Assembly: GCA_028023455.1 (NCBI GenBank)
Contig: JAQFVV010006311.1
Coordinates: 3,146,147 to 3,210,146 of the forward strand
Reading direction: 5' to 3'
Length of the DNA stretch: 64,000 bases
Source: Epiperipatus broadwayi
Lineage: Eukaryota; Onychophora; Udeonychophora; Euonychophora; Peripatidae
Shown here: piece after piece, positions 40,586-52,192 of the stretch
Position numbering within the stretch: the first letter of the stretch is position 1
Layout: each line of letters opens with the position of its first letter
The notes under the pieces: model-generated
Seen by the model: only the letters and a program-made list of their open reading frames with translations
Told to the model about the DNA's origin: nothing
The model's database searches: none
Position numbers and translations under genes: made by a program

Positions 40586-40836
40586 TAAAGGGAGGAATTT
40601 ACATTAGTGAAATTAAGCCTGAATTGAAAAGAATGTTAATAGAAAAGAAAAAAAAACGAAATATTAGATTTGTTAATTAAATGTTTTTAGGGTATTTTTG
40701 GATGGCTATATAAATGTAAAAAATTTGATAAAGTTTTGAGATTATATGTAATAGAAAGGATTTGAGGTTAAGAATATTTTTTAGTATATTTTAATTTTTG
40801 GATTTGTTTGGAATATGTGATATTTATTATTATATA

Positions 40837-42438
40837 GGTAATAGTATGAATATTGAACACTTCCATTTGATGGCGCTCTTTTTCGCCCAATGCACATCAA
40901 TATACTGATTCACAGGCCATCTATTTGTTTACATAATATTAGGGCAAAATAATTTTTTTTTTCAATGGGTTTTTAACTTTTTTTTCTCAGCGTCTGTTTG
41001 GTTTACATAAAATTACAGTAAACCACCAAATATTTTTTTATTCCTCCCGGTTTTTTTTTTCATTTTTTAATAAACAAATACTTTGTTTTTAGATGGTCTA
41101 GGGGTGTTGGTTTGTTTTTAAATTATTGATTAACGCTCCGTCAGTTTGTTTGCACAAAAATACAGTAACAAACACTTTGTCGTTTTTAGATGGTTGAGGG
41201 GGGTTGGTTGTTTGCTTTGAACTTATTTTCTTTTTTTTATTTTTGTTGATGTTTTGATTTGCTGAAAGACTTCAACAATTCGGTACTTTTGAATAAACCA
41301 ACACTTGGTTTTTTAGAGGGTCGAGGGGTGTTTCTTTGACTTTGAATTGTCGTCTTTTTTTTTGTTAATTTATTACGAGGCTTTTCTAATTTTTTTCAAA
41401 TCTTTACGCTACAGAAAACTACATTATATGATAGCGAAAAGTTCTTCCTTAATTTTTTTGGTCTTTAATTTTAAAAAAGACATAAACAGTTCGTTTTTAA
41501 AGAACACTTGGGGGTGGGGGTGGCAGGGAAGGTTTGTTTTGATTTTTAATTATCGACTTCTTTTTGGATTTTCTTTTTGAACATTTTATTATGTTGCTGC
41601 ACAGTTCTTTATTATTATATATATATTTGGATGGGGCCTTTTGAATAAACTCTTAAACACTTCTTTTTTTTTTTTTGGTATAATAAAATATTACCTACTT
41701 TAATTAACTGTTAATGAAACTTATCAAATATTACTTTTACCTACTTTCTAATCATATGAACAACAACAACAGTTTCTCATAAAATAATTTATTGAATCAA
41801 AAATAAACAAAACTTTGGACAAGTTGTGACCAAAACAAGTAAAAAAACCCACCGTTTTCGGGGCATAAAAAAAACCAAAAGTAATATGCAAATAAAATAA
41901 CAGGGAAACCTCAAAGCTGTAAGTAACAGGATTTTGGAGCCCTCAAACCAACTTCCCTTTCAGTTCTCACACGGATTCAATCGTAAATGGGCATTTGTGT
42001 GTAAAATCAGAAACAACTCTGCTGAAAAAAGAAGCTTTTCAAGTTGTGTGCAATTCAAAAGCATAGGGAAGTGTGTGTGATGACTTGTGTGTGATGACAT
42101 GACAGTTCTTAATATGGAATACTAATTCCATTACGCTTTCTAAAAAATTTCTGACAATGAATTTTTGCAGAGTTTCATCTCTTTCAAATACGGCCACCAT
42201 CAAATAAGACCGTAGCGAGAGATCAAGAGTGCTCACTTCACGAGTACTGTCACAATGCAATGGGCATAGTATTTTGTTATGTAATCATCAAATACATTGC
42301 CCTCCGGCGGCCTGTTATGGCTCAAATAAACACCTATTGTAATGTCAGTAAGTTAAGGCTGCTAAAATAGTATATTGATGTGCGTTTTGTGAAAAATAAT
42401 ACCATCAAGTGGTGGGGTTCAGGATTCATACTATTACC
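40837..42438. mobile_element. Nested 1.6-kb non-autonomous TIR transposon
   Basis: The ends (40,837-40,904 and 42,372-42,438) are inverted repeats of about 65 bp: both start GGTAATAGTATGAAT and share CATTTGATGG or CACTTGATGG and GCACATCAATATACT blocks. The flanking 8 bases are ATTATATA on both sides (40,829-40,836 and 42,439-42,446), a candidate 8-bp target duplication, as made by hAT, P or Merlin elements, though an AT-rich match can arise by chance. No transposase frame is seen in 1.6 kb. It splits the 3' untranslated part of the Penelope-like element, so it is younger. Confidence 0.75.
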
Positions 42439-42446
42439 ATTATATA

Positions 42447-42577
42447 TATATATGTATTTTTATTTTTCAGTTTTCCTTGAACAAGACTATATTATAAAAC
42501 AGTTGAAACGTTGGTGTGTAATTACATTTTTATAATAGTAATATAAAAACAAGATTTAAAAAGAAGTTTGGTGTTTT
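42447..42577 (+). repeat. Right terminal inverted repeat of the Penelope-like element
   Basis: Reads TTTTCAGTTTTCC, then AAGACTATATTATAAAACAG, GTTGAAACGTTGGTGT and a tail ending AAGTTTGGTGTTTT, the inverse of 37,207-37,334. The hammerhead-like GAAAC at 42,505-42,509 is intact, but stem II is partly eroded. Confidence 0.75.
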
Positions 42578-42844
42578 CATTTATATATATCGCATACACA
42601 TGCACATTGATTTATAAACACATATTTTATGGCTGTAACTTCAGAGAATAATTTGATTAAAAACTATAAATTTATGAAAAATTAAACTGTTAATCTATTT
42701 TTTATAATAAATATCTGAAAGATATTTTTAATACAGAAAGCATATCTATTTCTATGGAAAAGTCATTTAATGTATACTTAACTAAATATGATAAGGCATT
42801 GCCAATATTTTTATTTCTTTGTTATAACAAATAGATATGATTTT

Positions 42845-43760
42845 ATATAAAGAGCTGCAAATAAGCTTTTAACAAGCTTTGCAGAATATCTTCAACCCCA
42901 GGCCATTCCGATTTTTGCTACTGGCTTCCTCGGTGAGATGGTAGGATATTCAAGCATTAGATTAAAAATACCAGGACAAGCCCAGCACTTTATTTAATGG
43001 ATAACTATTAAGTAAAAAATCTGAAATTTTCAGACATTCATATGTCTTCCAATCCAGCTATCTAACTTAAATAGCCATATTGGACTGACTGAACTAAGTT
43101 CAGATATGCCATATATTAATAGCTTTAGCAATATAAAATCATCAAAGCCTTAATAGCAAAAAAAAAAAAATCAAGTCAGATGTCACATGATCTAATTTAA
43201 ACAAGCTTGCATTACACATGTTATATAAAGAGCTCACAAATAAGCTCTTAACAAGCTTTGCAGAATATCTATAACCCAGACCGGTTTCTGCTAATGGGTT
43301 TAGATATATTCTGCAAAGCTTGTTAAGTGCTTATTTTCAAGCTCTTTATATAACATCTGACTTGATTTTTTTTGTAATTTTATTTTTTGCTCTCAAGGCT
43401 TTGGTGAATTTATATTGCTAAAGCTATTAATATATGGTGTATCTGAACTTAGTTCAGTCCCATATGGCTATTTAAGTTAGATAGCTGGATTGGAAAACAT
43501 ATGAATGTCTGAAAATTTCAGATTTTCTACTTAATAGTTATACATTAGATAAAGTGCTGGGCTTGTCCTGGTATTTTTAATCTAAAGCTTGAATATTCTA
43601 GCACCTCACTGAGGAAGCCAGTAGCAGAAATCGGTCTGGGGTTAGGGATATTCTGCAAAGGTTTTTAAGAGATTATTTGTGAGTTCTTTATATAACATTT
43701 GTAATACAAGCTTGTTTAAATTACATCATGTGACATCTGACCTGATTTTTTTTGTAATAT
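42845..43760. mobile_element. Compound nested palindrome (~900 bp) with hammerhead-like ends
   Basis: A long outer inverted repeat (about 42,847-43,200 against 43,330-43,700) encloses an inner one (about 43,225-43,285 against 43,300-43,360). A unit reading TTATATAAAGAGCT, CTTAACAAGCTTTGCAGAAT and then a CAG/CCGGTTTCTGCTA block occurs four times in alternating orientation. On the plus strand at 43,610 this unit reads CTGAGGAAGCCAGTAGCAGA followed by AATCGGTC, resembling a hammerhead core (CTGAnGA, GCC...GC stem, GAAA). It looks like several copies of one retroelement terminus inserted or duplicated head to head. Confidence 0.75.
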
Positions 43761-45557
43761 GATTTTATTTACAAATTGAATTTATTAAATATGTTTTCAT
43801 ATGAATAAATCATCTACTTAAGCATAAGTAATAAATTTACACAAGATGGCAGTGTGCACTAGATCTTTGGCTTTCAGCATTGAAGAATACTGGAAAACAC
43901 ATATTTATCTTAAAACTATCTTTACTTTTATTATAATTTTTAAGTCACTATATTAAAAATTTTACACATTTTATGAGTTTGAATTCCAGCTAATATAATT
44001 ATAGAAATCGTATATTAAGTGATTAACGATTTACTTTAATGATTTTATTTATATAACTACAGACAATTTTTTGTTCATTTGCCAAAAAGATGATGTATAA
44101 AAAACAAAGCATCAAATTATTATTCTGGCTTACATTTTCTATCTACATTAACACAAATAACTTATTACTTTAGAGACATTCAATATTATTTTCAGGTTTT
44201 ATAAGTGGTATCACTGAAATGTATGTTTTAATGACCTAAAATCAGATTCAGGCGCCACGTAAGCAGTTAAAATTGATTTAAATGTTTTTGGATATTTGAA
44301 ATTTCCAAGTCATAGTTTAAAATGACATAATAGAAAACAAGACTATGGAATGAATCTATGAAATCTAGGCCTTCTCACTTGTGGAAGCCAACAGTTGAAA
44401 CTATCCTGAAGATCTAATTGTTATTGCTATCCTGGCCTAATGATTATTCATAACTTACATAAATTACACCAGACTATATATATATATATAGTGGAAAATT
44501 AAAGTTAATCTAGAAATTAAATGTAAAATAAGAGTTATGCGATGCTTTACTTTAGTATCTACTTCTAGTGTCTGGTAGATAAATGCTGAAGTAATATTAT
44601 TTCAACTTAATACGTGTTTTTAATTAATTTTTTTTATCAATAAATGTATTATAAAAATAATTGCATTATTTAAAAGGATATCAAATTTCAGAAAGATTTA
44701 TTTAAAACTCTATTTTTTTTATTATTTTAATTAACTTGAACTTAAAATTCAAACATTCGATACTATTTTTTAAATTTATTTTGTATTATCCCAATATTTA
44801 AAACGTATTTTTTATTGTATTTGTGTAGTATATGAAATATTTTTGTAAAAATCTTGAATTTAAAATATGGTTAGTAAATGTGAACTTAACTTTGTAATGA
44901 AGATTTACCCCCTCAATATTTTATAGAATTTGGTGTGATATTTTCATTGGCCAATAGCTTACCCTAATATGAAATATAGACCATTAAAAATACATTTGAG
45001 AATTTTAATGTTTAAGTATTTTTAAAATTTTCTTTTATTCAAGAAAACATTTATAATAATGAACATAATAAGCAATAATATTTATAAATATTATATTTAA
45101 ATGTTAAACGTTAATTAATACCATTTAACGTTGATTTACTTAGTATTTCCACAATTAAACATAACTTGCTAAAGAAATATTGTAATAACGTTAGGCTAAT
45201 TTTGTTTTATATAAACCAATTATTTATATTTATATTTGTCTATCTGAATCATCCTGAATATATTATATATTCAGATATTTAATGTTATTCTATAAATATT
45301 TAATAAATAAAAATTTAAAAATAACATTTTATATAAAAGTAAAACAAAGTTATATATATATAAGTTATTTGGAATAAATAAAGTATTAATGAAGCCTAAA
45401 CATTTGCTTTTTTCAATATTGCTTCTATTAAGTGTAAAATTTCTTTAAATGTAAAACTCCATGAAAACATAATGTATAACTTGTTTTATCATTTAAATAT
45501 GTATGGAATTCTATGAATATCAATAAAAAAATTGGTTTCAATAAGGTTGCAACTTAC
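43761..45557. other. Intron, no feature
   Basis: AT-rich intron downstream of the second Sushi exon. Only short TA tracts near 44,475 and 45,350. Confidence 0.5.
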
Positions 45558-45737
45558 GTTTACATTGTGGAATATTTTTAGACCATTTATTATTATCCTC
45601 ACATGTAATTTCTGAAGGTCCAATAAGTTGAAAGTTTTCAAAGCATCTGAAACGCAATTTGGCTTGATATTTCGTATTTTTAGAAAGATTAATTACTTCT
45701 CCGTTATCAATTTTGGTTATAGTTGGGCAGAAAATTT
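45558..45737 (-). CDS. Exon: Sushi/CCP domain 2
   Basis: 180 nt, symmetrical phase 1-1, between an acceptor ending aattag and donor gtaagt. One open frame encodes a whole Sushi (complement control protein) module: FCPTITKIDNGEV, KYQAKLRFRC, FQLIGPSEITC and KWSKNIPQC. Four cysteines, the Gly before the second strand, the conserved Trp and P-x-C are all present. Sushi modules bind proteins outside the cell and are usually encoded by single 1-1 exons, as here. It joins the 53.1-kb exon upstream (split Glu codon) and the TSP1 exon downstream (split Arg codon). Confidence 0.95.
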
Positions 45738-46861
45738 CTAATTATAGAGAAAATAAAAATCAAATAATAAGAAAGTAAATATTTAAAAGCTAAGAAATCC
45801 TATTCAAAAAATAAAGTTTCAATATTAAATTTTTTTAAAATCAGTTTCCATATATGTTGAAGTCATTTGTGGCTTATTTTAAAATCTATTCTTCAAAGAT
45901 ATTATTCTTTTTTTTCATTACTATTTTAACTAAAACACACAGGGTTATTATATACCTGTGTCTATGTATGTAATATATAGGATATATGCGCACAGACTTT
46001 CACACGATCCACCACTCTCCACACAATCTTATAACACGGATACACTTGAACACATATATGGTGAAAAGATAAATAATCATCAATATACGTATTTTATGCT
46101 AAACCAGCAATCATTACTATTTTAATAACATATGCAACAAAAAAGTACCTTAGATAATTCTGAATATTTCAACTTTTTATACCTTACTTTAAATATAAAA
46201 GTATTCGATATTACTATCATCATTATTACTCATTGGCAATTTGCTGTAGAACCATGACTTTTCTTTAACTTTGTGCAATTATCTGGTATAATTCATTTGC
46301 TCACAATAATTCAGCAAACTTTCTATTTTATTCATAGCAAATTTTTTTTGACTAGAAATTTTAAACTTATACTGGGGCAAATAAATTTGTGCTAATCTAT
46401 TAGCTATATTCATCCCTTCATATGTACCAATCAATTTCTATTTAATTTTTTTATAACAATATCAAAATAATAGTTTTAGTTTAAAACCATTCAGTGAGCT
46501 TTTTTTTGCATATTAGTTTATATAACATGCAAATTCTTGTTACAGAAGCAAAAATATACAAGACAAATTTATTAAAACGCTTAATATATAAATAAAAATG
46601 GTTTTATGAATTAGTGTTTAAGGTGTTATAATCCTGAGTTTTTGAACGAAGAGAACTGCAGTCTTGAAAGATAACAAACCTGATGAAATTGAAAATTTCT
46701 TTTGATCAAAATAATATGAGACCGCATCCGATTATTTTATATTAGATTACTGATTTTAATATCAAAATATATTAAAGTTTAAATTTGATACAAGAGAGCA
46801 TTAAGTATGTTTCGGCGATTTATTACAATTGTTTCCATGTATATTTAATAAAATGATACAT
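45738..46861. other. Intron, no feature
   Basis: AT-rich intron upstream of the second Sushi exon. Nothing recognised. Confidence 0.5.
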
Positions 46862-47070
46862 ATAAAATAGAAATTCATATAACACTACAATACTAGCCAA
46901 AACAACCAAATGTTACTAAAGTTTTTCTACAACCATGGTTTCATCTATTAACAAATAGACCTTAATATCTATTTATTAATAAATGAAACCGTGGTTGTGG
47001 AAGAATTTTAGTAAAATTTTGTTCTTTTGGCTAGTATTATAGTATTGTTATATAAATTTCTATTTTATTT
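46862..47070. mobile_element. Palindromic MITE, family FB2, copy 2
   Basis: Inverted terminal blocks AATAGAAATTCATATAACAC and their complement near 47,046-47,068, plus ACTAGCCAAAA, TTTTACTAAA, CAACCATGGTTTCAT blocks, match the 34.16-kb copy. This copy has a larger central stem (TAACAAATAGA and TCTATTTATTAATA). Non-coding. Confidence 0.8.
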
Positions 47071-48929
47071 TTAATTGCTAGTATAGCGATAGGCATTATT
47101 TAATTAATGATATATATATATATGACATTAATTTGATATTATATTTAAAATTTTTAATAATTTCTAAATATTTAATTATTATATAACTTGAATCAATTTT
47201 TAATGCTTATTTCAAATAGCCATTCTCAATAGCCGAAAAATGGTTTTATATAACTTTTGAAAGCATCCTTTAGTAATGTGATAATTAAATATTTAAGTAA
47301 TTTTTAGTACCTTATATTGGTTTATACTCTCTGCTAGTTACTTCTTTATAAAAAAAAGTGCGACTAAAAGAAATACTATAGTAATCTCTCAGTAAAAGTA
47401 TCATTTTTACTTGGGAATGACCAGGATCCGAGAATCATAGTCATAATTTAAATATTCGTAATAGTCATAAATATTGCAGCTTTATCTATATTAAAAAATT
47501 ACAAAAAAACCAGAAATTAATATAATAAGATTACCTAAGATAGGTTTCTTCTTATTAAAAAACAATTAATTTGTGATTAGGGAAAATTGAAAAGTTTCTT
47601 TTATAGAGCAAATCAGAATCACTAAAAAACCTTGGCTAATGATGAAACTTGTTTAGAATGTAAATTACAAACTCTATTAAAAAATATACATGTAGTGCAT
47701 AGAATGTTGTGGCAGGAGTCAGAGAAAATTAAATATTGTTGAAAAGAAAAATAGAAACAAAGAGGAAAAATCTAGTTACAGATGAATAAGAATGACCAAA
47801 ATTGACACCTTGAATTTGAAGATTTCAGGATTTTTTAATTCCGAAATAAATATTTATATAAAGACAGTTGCAATGATTTTTAGTAATAATGTTCTTTTTT
47901 GACAGTGAAAGGAAACACCATATATAATAGTTATTTTTATTAGAATTTAAATCCATCTAAGTATATATGACAAATATATGTGTTGTATTAATCAAGATTA
48001 ATCACTGTATCAAACATTATGACAGACTTTATCTTGATGATTTCAATTCCAAAATTGGAAACATATTTGTTTAGTGTGTAAAATAACTTAGTTTAGATAA
48101 TTGTGATAAAGCTAAGATTAACTAATATAAATTTTTTAAAGAAAATGTTATTTACTAATAACACAAATTTACAATATTAAAAGCAATGATCGTGCAAATA
48201 ATCATCTACAGAAAAATAACACCATAAATAAATAAATACTGTCGAATATAAATCATCTAAAAGCAGATGGAGAAGTTTAATTATTGTATTTATTATAAGA
48301 TTAATAATAGCATCTTATAACAAAAATAATAACCCTAAAACATAAAAATAGATTGACTATCCCACCACATTTTAAATGAAACCTATATTCGATTATTAAA
48401 TCACTCAGAACTAGTTTAAAAGTGGATATGGCAATCTACGTGAAGATTACAAGAAGACATTAAAACTGGTATTATGAAATTAAATATATATCAAATACAA
48501 ATAGGAAAAACAAACACATTGGTTACCAAGTACAGATATAGACATTTCAGAGAAACAACAAATTAGAAAAAATTAAGGATGATATACAAACAATCAAGAA
48601 GCTTAGTTCATATTTTCAATAATAAGCAAAAAGAATTTATAAGGAAAAACATAAAAGTCAAAAATGGTGATAAATGATGATAACATTTAGAAAACATAAC
48701 ATGTAATTCATCAAAATTAGAGATTACAGAAATATTTTAATCTGCCTTGGAGCAAGCAAGAATATGTAAGGCATAATTTTTTTTTGATTAATGAAATCAA
48801 AATGTTTTTAAATAATTGCACAATAAATTCCATATAAGGAAAAAGATTTCGGATAGAGATTAAATTCAAAGAAAAAAAAATTCATATAGTAATTGCTGAA
48901 ATAAGTTTCCTTCCAATACCAAGATGTTG
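47071..48929. other. Intron, possible remnants only
   Basis: AT-rich. The stretch 48,200-48,780 is richer in purines with broken plus-strand frames, possibly a very old LINE, but no motif is certain. Confidence 0.4.
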
Positions 48930-50270
48930 TTTTACACTCTAGAGACTTTATTCTCTTCTATAGCTTTCTTTGTTAGTTCACAATCATCCTTTTTTATATC
49001 ATTAGTAACTCTTTTTCACACTATAGGTAAAAATTCGAGATATTCAATACTTTTTAATACATCATTTATATATATGTATATTTATAATACTTCTTTTCTT
49101 TATAAATTGTCTTGTTTTAGTAAAAATTTTATTAGTTAATTGCTGCTTTTTTGTACCAGCAATCTTTGTTGCAGTTTTTAAAAATGTTTGATTTATCTTT
49201 CTATAGATTTCATTCAAATATAAATCATGTTCAAAACCTGTTAATATTTGAAAATGATTTGCAAATTCCAATTAAATTTCATTGGAATGTTCTGAGAATT
49301 AGGAATAACAATTATGAACATTTATTTCTTAATAATTTTTGTGTCTGATTATTTCCTGTGCTGAGTTTATTAAAAACGTTACAGTTTTGAAATACATATT
49401 TTCTATTAATCAAAATATATTCCAATTCAGTTGTACCTTCATTTTGATGCTTCCGTGATTATTTCCGCTTAATATTTTTCTAAAAAAAAAAAAAATTCAT
49501 AACATATTTTTTTTGTCTGAAACTTCTCAAATCTATGTTCTCTCTCATTTCTGTCACCGTAATAAAATTTCATCTTTCAATTTTTTATCAATTCTAGCAT
49601 TAAAGTCTCCCATGACAATTTAAAAATAATGTTTGGTTTGATCAAAAGCTTTTTTACATCAATATAAAAGTCTTCTATTTCTTTATTACAATGAGAACTT
49701 GTTGGGGCATAAACCTGAATGATCTGCACTGATATCTGCTATTAAGTTGAATAACTACTTGTACCACTATTGTCATATTCTGAAGAATATTTATAAAAAT
49801 GTAACAGCAACAATTAGATTGCATAATGATACTAAAAAGATTAATATTGTGAATGGTGTAGAAGGTAGCATCATATCTCCAAAACTTTTGCAGCAGTTTT
49901 GCAACAAGTATTTTGTGGATTAAAATGAGAGGCTAAGGAAGTAAAAGTAAATGGAACTAAAATAAGTTATATAGATTTTGCATATGGTGTCACTGCTTTT
50001 ATAAATAATGCCTTATTGCTTCAGGAAATGTTGCAAGAGTTATCAGCTTAAAGTAAGAACGTAGGATTAAAGGTAAATGTTAAAAAAAGACTAAAATAAG
50101 GTTCAATGGATTTTTCCAAGAGAAGAAACAACTACAAATACCTTAATTAGATTATTACTATAGATGGAAATATAAAGTGTGAAATTAAACATAGAATTAA
50201 ACTTGATTAGAGTGCTTTTAATAGAAGTAATTTAAGATTAAAATGAAACATGCCTATGTATTTGACAAAT
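48930..50270. pseudogene. RTE-type LINE with inverted 5' part (twin priming)
   Basis: The left part (about 48,930-49,745) is on the minus strand: an endonuclease block QVYAPTSSHCNKEIEDFYID and VMGDFNARI (about 49,720-49,600), followed leftward by KIAGTKKQQLTNKIFTKTR (about 49,160). The right part (about 49,770-50,270) is on the plus strand: ILKNIYKNVTATIRLHND, SIISPKL and downstream RT sequence. The two halves belong to one RTE-type ORF, head to head at about 49,750. This is the expected product of twin priming. Both halves carry stops. Confidence 0.8.
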
Positions 50271-50279
50271 GACTTTCCA

Positions 50280-51035
50280 ATCCACAATTAAAACATTTTT
50301 TTCATTTTAAATCTGAATTTCAATTTAAAGTGACATATTTTCCCACAGCAATAACAAGTAAGAAGGTATATCTCAAGGATTTGTCATATTTATACTAATT
50401 TCCAAGTATTATAACTCTATCATAATTTAAAAAGTTTTAGCATAATCTACCAAGACCATATGAGTTAATGCACATTCATTAGCAACTTTGTATGTTAATT
50501 ACCTCTCTCTTAGTAGTCACTTAGTAGTACTTCTCTAAGCTTTACCTCTCTTATTTCCCATAATTGTTGATCTAGTAAGGATTTTTTAACATATGTCTTG
50601 CATTCCCAATCCTTTGCCAACATTTTTGGTACCAAGTAGTATTCACATATAGTTTCATTTTGTGACCGCATCTTCCCACAAAAAAAAAGTGATGCTGTAA
50701 ATTTTGATATTATAGGTTTTAAATGTGCTTAATTTTATTAATAACTCCTCATAGGGTATTTAATTGGGAAAGCCTCGGATCGCATAAAAGATTTGCCACA
50801 TTTAATACATCTTTGCCTGACATCCATAACAGCATTGCAACTTTAAATTTATCCTCTGTTATTCAATTAATAAGCATATATTTCTCCACATGACTCACAT
50901 ATATTTGCCATATTAAGTTCTGCATTTTCGTTTCGACTGCAGTGCTGAATTGTATTAGAAAAAATAAATCCTCTTGCCAAGCTGCTTCATTTAATATTTC
51001 CCAATGCTTTTGTCAATTGCATCACATAATATATA
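50280..51035 (-). pseudogene. Gypsy/Ty3-type gag remnant
   Basis: Minus-strand blocks read DKFKVAMLLWMSGKDV-like, TLEELLIKL-like and LLDQQLWEI-like sequence (50,880-50,560) typical of the metazoan Gypsy capsid, and near 50,350 a zinc-knuckle-like CYCCGK followed by CFNCG. Several frameshifts and stops are present. It lies directly after (on the minus strand) the LTR at 51,039-51,625, which would be its 5' LTR. It is cut off at about 50,280 where the LINE copy ends. Confidence 0.65.
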
Positions 51036-51038
51036 TAG

Positions 51039-51625
51039 GTCCAACCAACTAATTGGCAGTTGGATAATTTTGATGTTAAATAAAGGAAACAACAACAAAG
51101 TTTAATAATAAATTTAAAAGTTTATTTTACTCAGAATAATGATAATACTTTTAGTAAAAGATTAGTAATTCAACCGGGTATTTGCTAGTTAAAAATAGTA
51201 TCACTTAAATCACTTTACAGTTCATATCTCTATAGAGATTTAATAATTACAAATGCCTCTTTATAAATTTATAAGCACATTAGTATCCACACACATATTT
51301 CTGAGACAGATGAATTGCATTTTTCAGTAGAGCTCTTCTTTACTAATTTCCAAAACAATAAAACTGATTACAGAACATAATTTAAACTCAAGACTTAGTA
51401 TTTTATTTGCTACACTTTTTTTGTACTGTTTATTTTTGTACTGTTCATTTTGTCTCTCTTTTAATACTTCGTTTTCATACTTTTTTTTTTTATCAGTTTT
51501 ACCAATTTACATAAACTAAAATTTTTATTAGCATGTAAATTAACATATTGCTGCTTGCAATTAGTTATTTATTTTCTGGAGTATTCTAACAATGTCAGTA
51601 TTTCTAAATATGTTTATACACATGT
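51039..51625 (-). repeat. Gypsy LTR, left copy
   Basis: About 585 bp, directly repeated at 52,193-52,800. Shared blocks include CCAACCAACTAATTGGCAGT, ACAGAACATAATTTAAA, GCATAAACT-like and ATTTCTAAAT words. On the minus strand it follows a pol C-terminal remnant and precedes gag, so it serves as 3' LTR of one unit and 5' LTR of the next. Confidence 0.8.
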
Positions 51626-52192
51626 ACAAACATAGCATTTCTCCCTCTACTCCAGAAATATGCTGAATTTTATTCATGTCAATCTTATAGTTTTACTTTA
51701 TATACAATACAATCTGATTTATTTACAACATATTCTTGTAGCCGGTCTCTTACGTGTTCTCATAGGCTTTGGTGAGATTCTATCTTCTTTCTCTGACTCC
51801 GTTATCTTTTCTTTTTGCTCATTATTTAATTTTCTAAATTATCTTGAAATGGAGAGTTGACTGGTGTTTTTAATTTCGTTTCATCAGAAACATCAGTGTT
51901 ATTTCCTTTCTCTGAGTTTGAAATAACTACTACATCTAAAGTTTCTATTCTCTAGTTTTTTATATGGTTTATATAACATCTCAAAATCCTGCCTATTTTT
52001 AAATTTTATTTCGTGTAATTGTGTAGATATTATTTTTATTATAATTCCTGGCAGCCATTTTCTTTTTAATATATCTTTAACTCATACATTTTTAATTTTT
52101 ATGGTAAATTTAACATTTTCCAAATACCCATTTCTTCTTCTATTTTTTCTTTGGAACTAATATAGACAAATGAGTTACATAAAGTAACCAGA
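51626..52192 (-). pseudogene. Gypsy pol C-terminal remnant
   Basis: Minus-strand translation contains RKWLPGIIIKII (the W-x-PG motif after the integrase core), then YKPYKKLENRN and near the end PMRTRKRPATRICCK, the R-x-T-R-x-R-x-P tail common at the end of Gypsy pol. It is separated from the right LTR by a few bases, so gag, protease, RT and most of integrase have been deleted from this unit. Confidence 0.7.

Larger units (their letters stand above)
37570..40680 (+). pseudogene. Penelope-type RT plus GIY-YIG pseudogene
   Basis: The reading frame is broken by stops and shifts but the order is clear. The N-terminal part has HIIPKF (37,715) and NFVINLTNRIF (38,070). A microsatellite gives in-frame Asp8 and Asn~20 (38,300-38,381). 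RT motifs follow: KIYGLPKIHKPGIPIRPIIS (38,940), KLDIVNMYTNIDPEVA (39,165), EGLSMSNSLNEFLAGIYM (39,350) and the catalytic RYVDDSF box (39,458-39,478). The GIY-YIG domain has NLVYIIKC, SYVGTKINKLETRLKHH and AIYNHM (40,083-40,245). GIYISEIKPELKR (about 40,595) is its C-terminal piece, displaced by an insertion. Confidence 0.85.
37207..42577 (+). mobile_element. Penelope-like element with terminal inverted repeats
   Basis: The element is bounded by about 130-bp inverted repeats (37,207-37,334 and 42,447-42,577) and contains a pseudogene with Penelope-type reverse transcriptase and GIY-YIG endonuclease in that order. It was later hit by a 1.6-kb TIR element and probably by a 0.3-kb insertion. Without these the element would be about 3.4 kb, ordinary for the group. 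It lies antisense in the intron between the second Sushi exon and the TSP1 exon. Confidence 0.85.
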
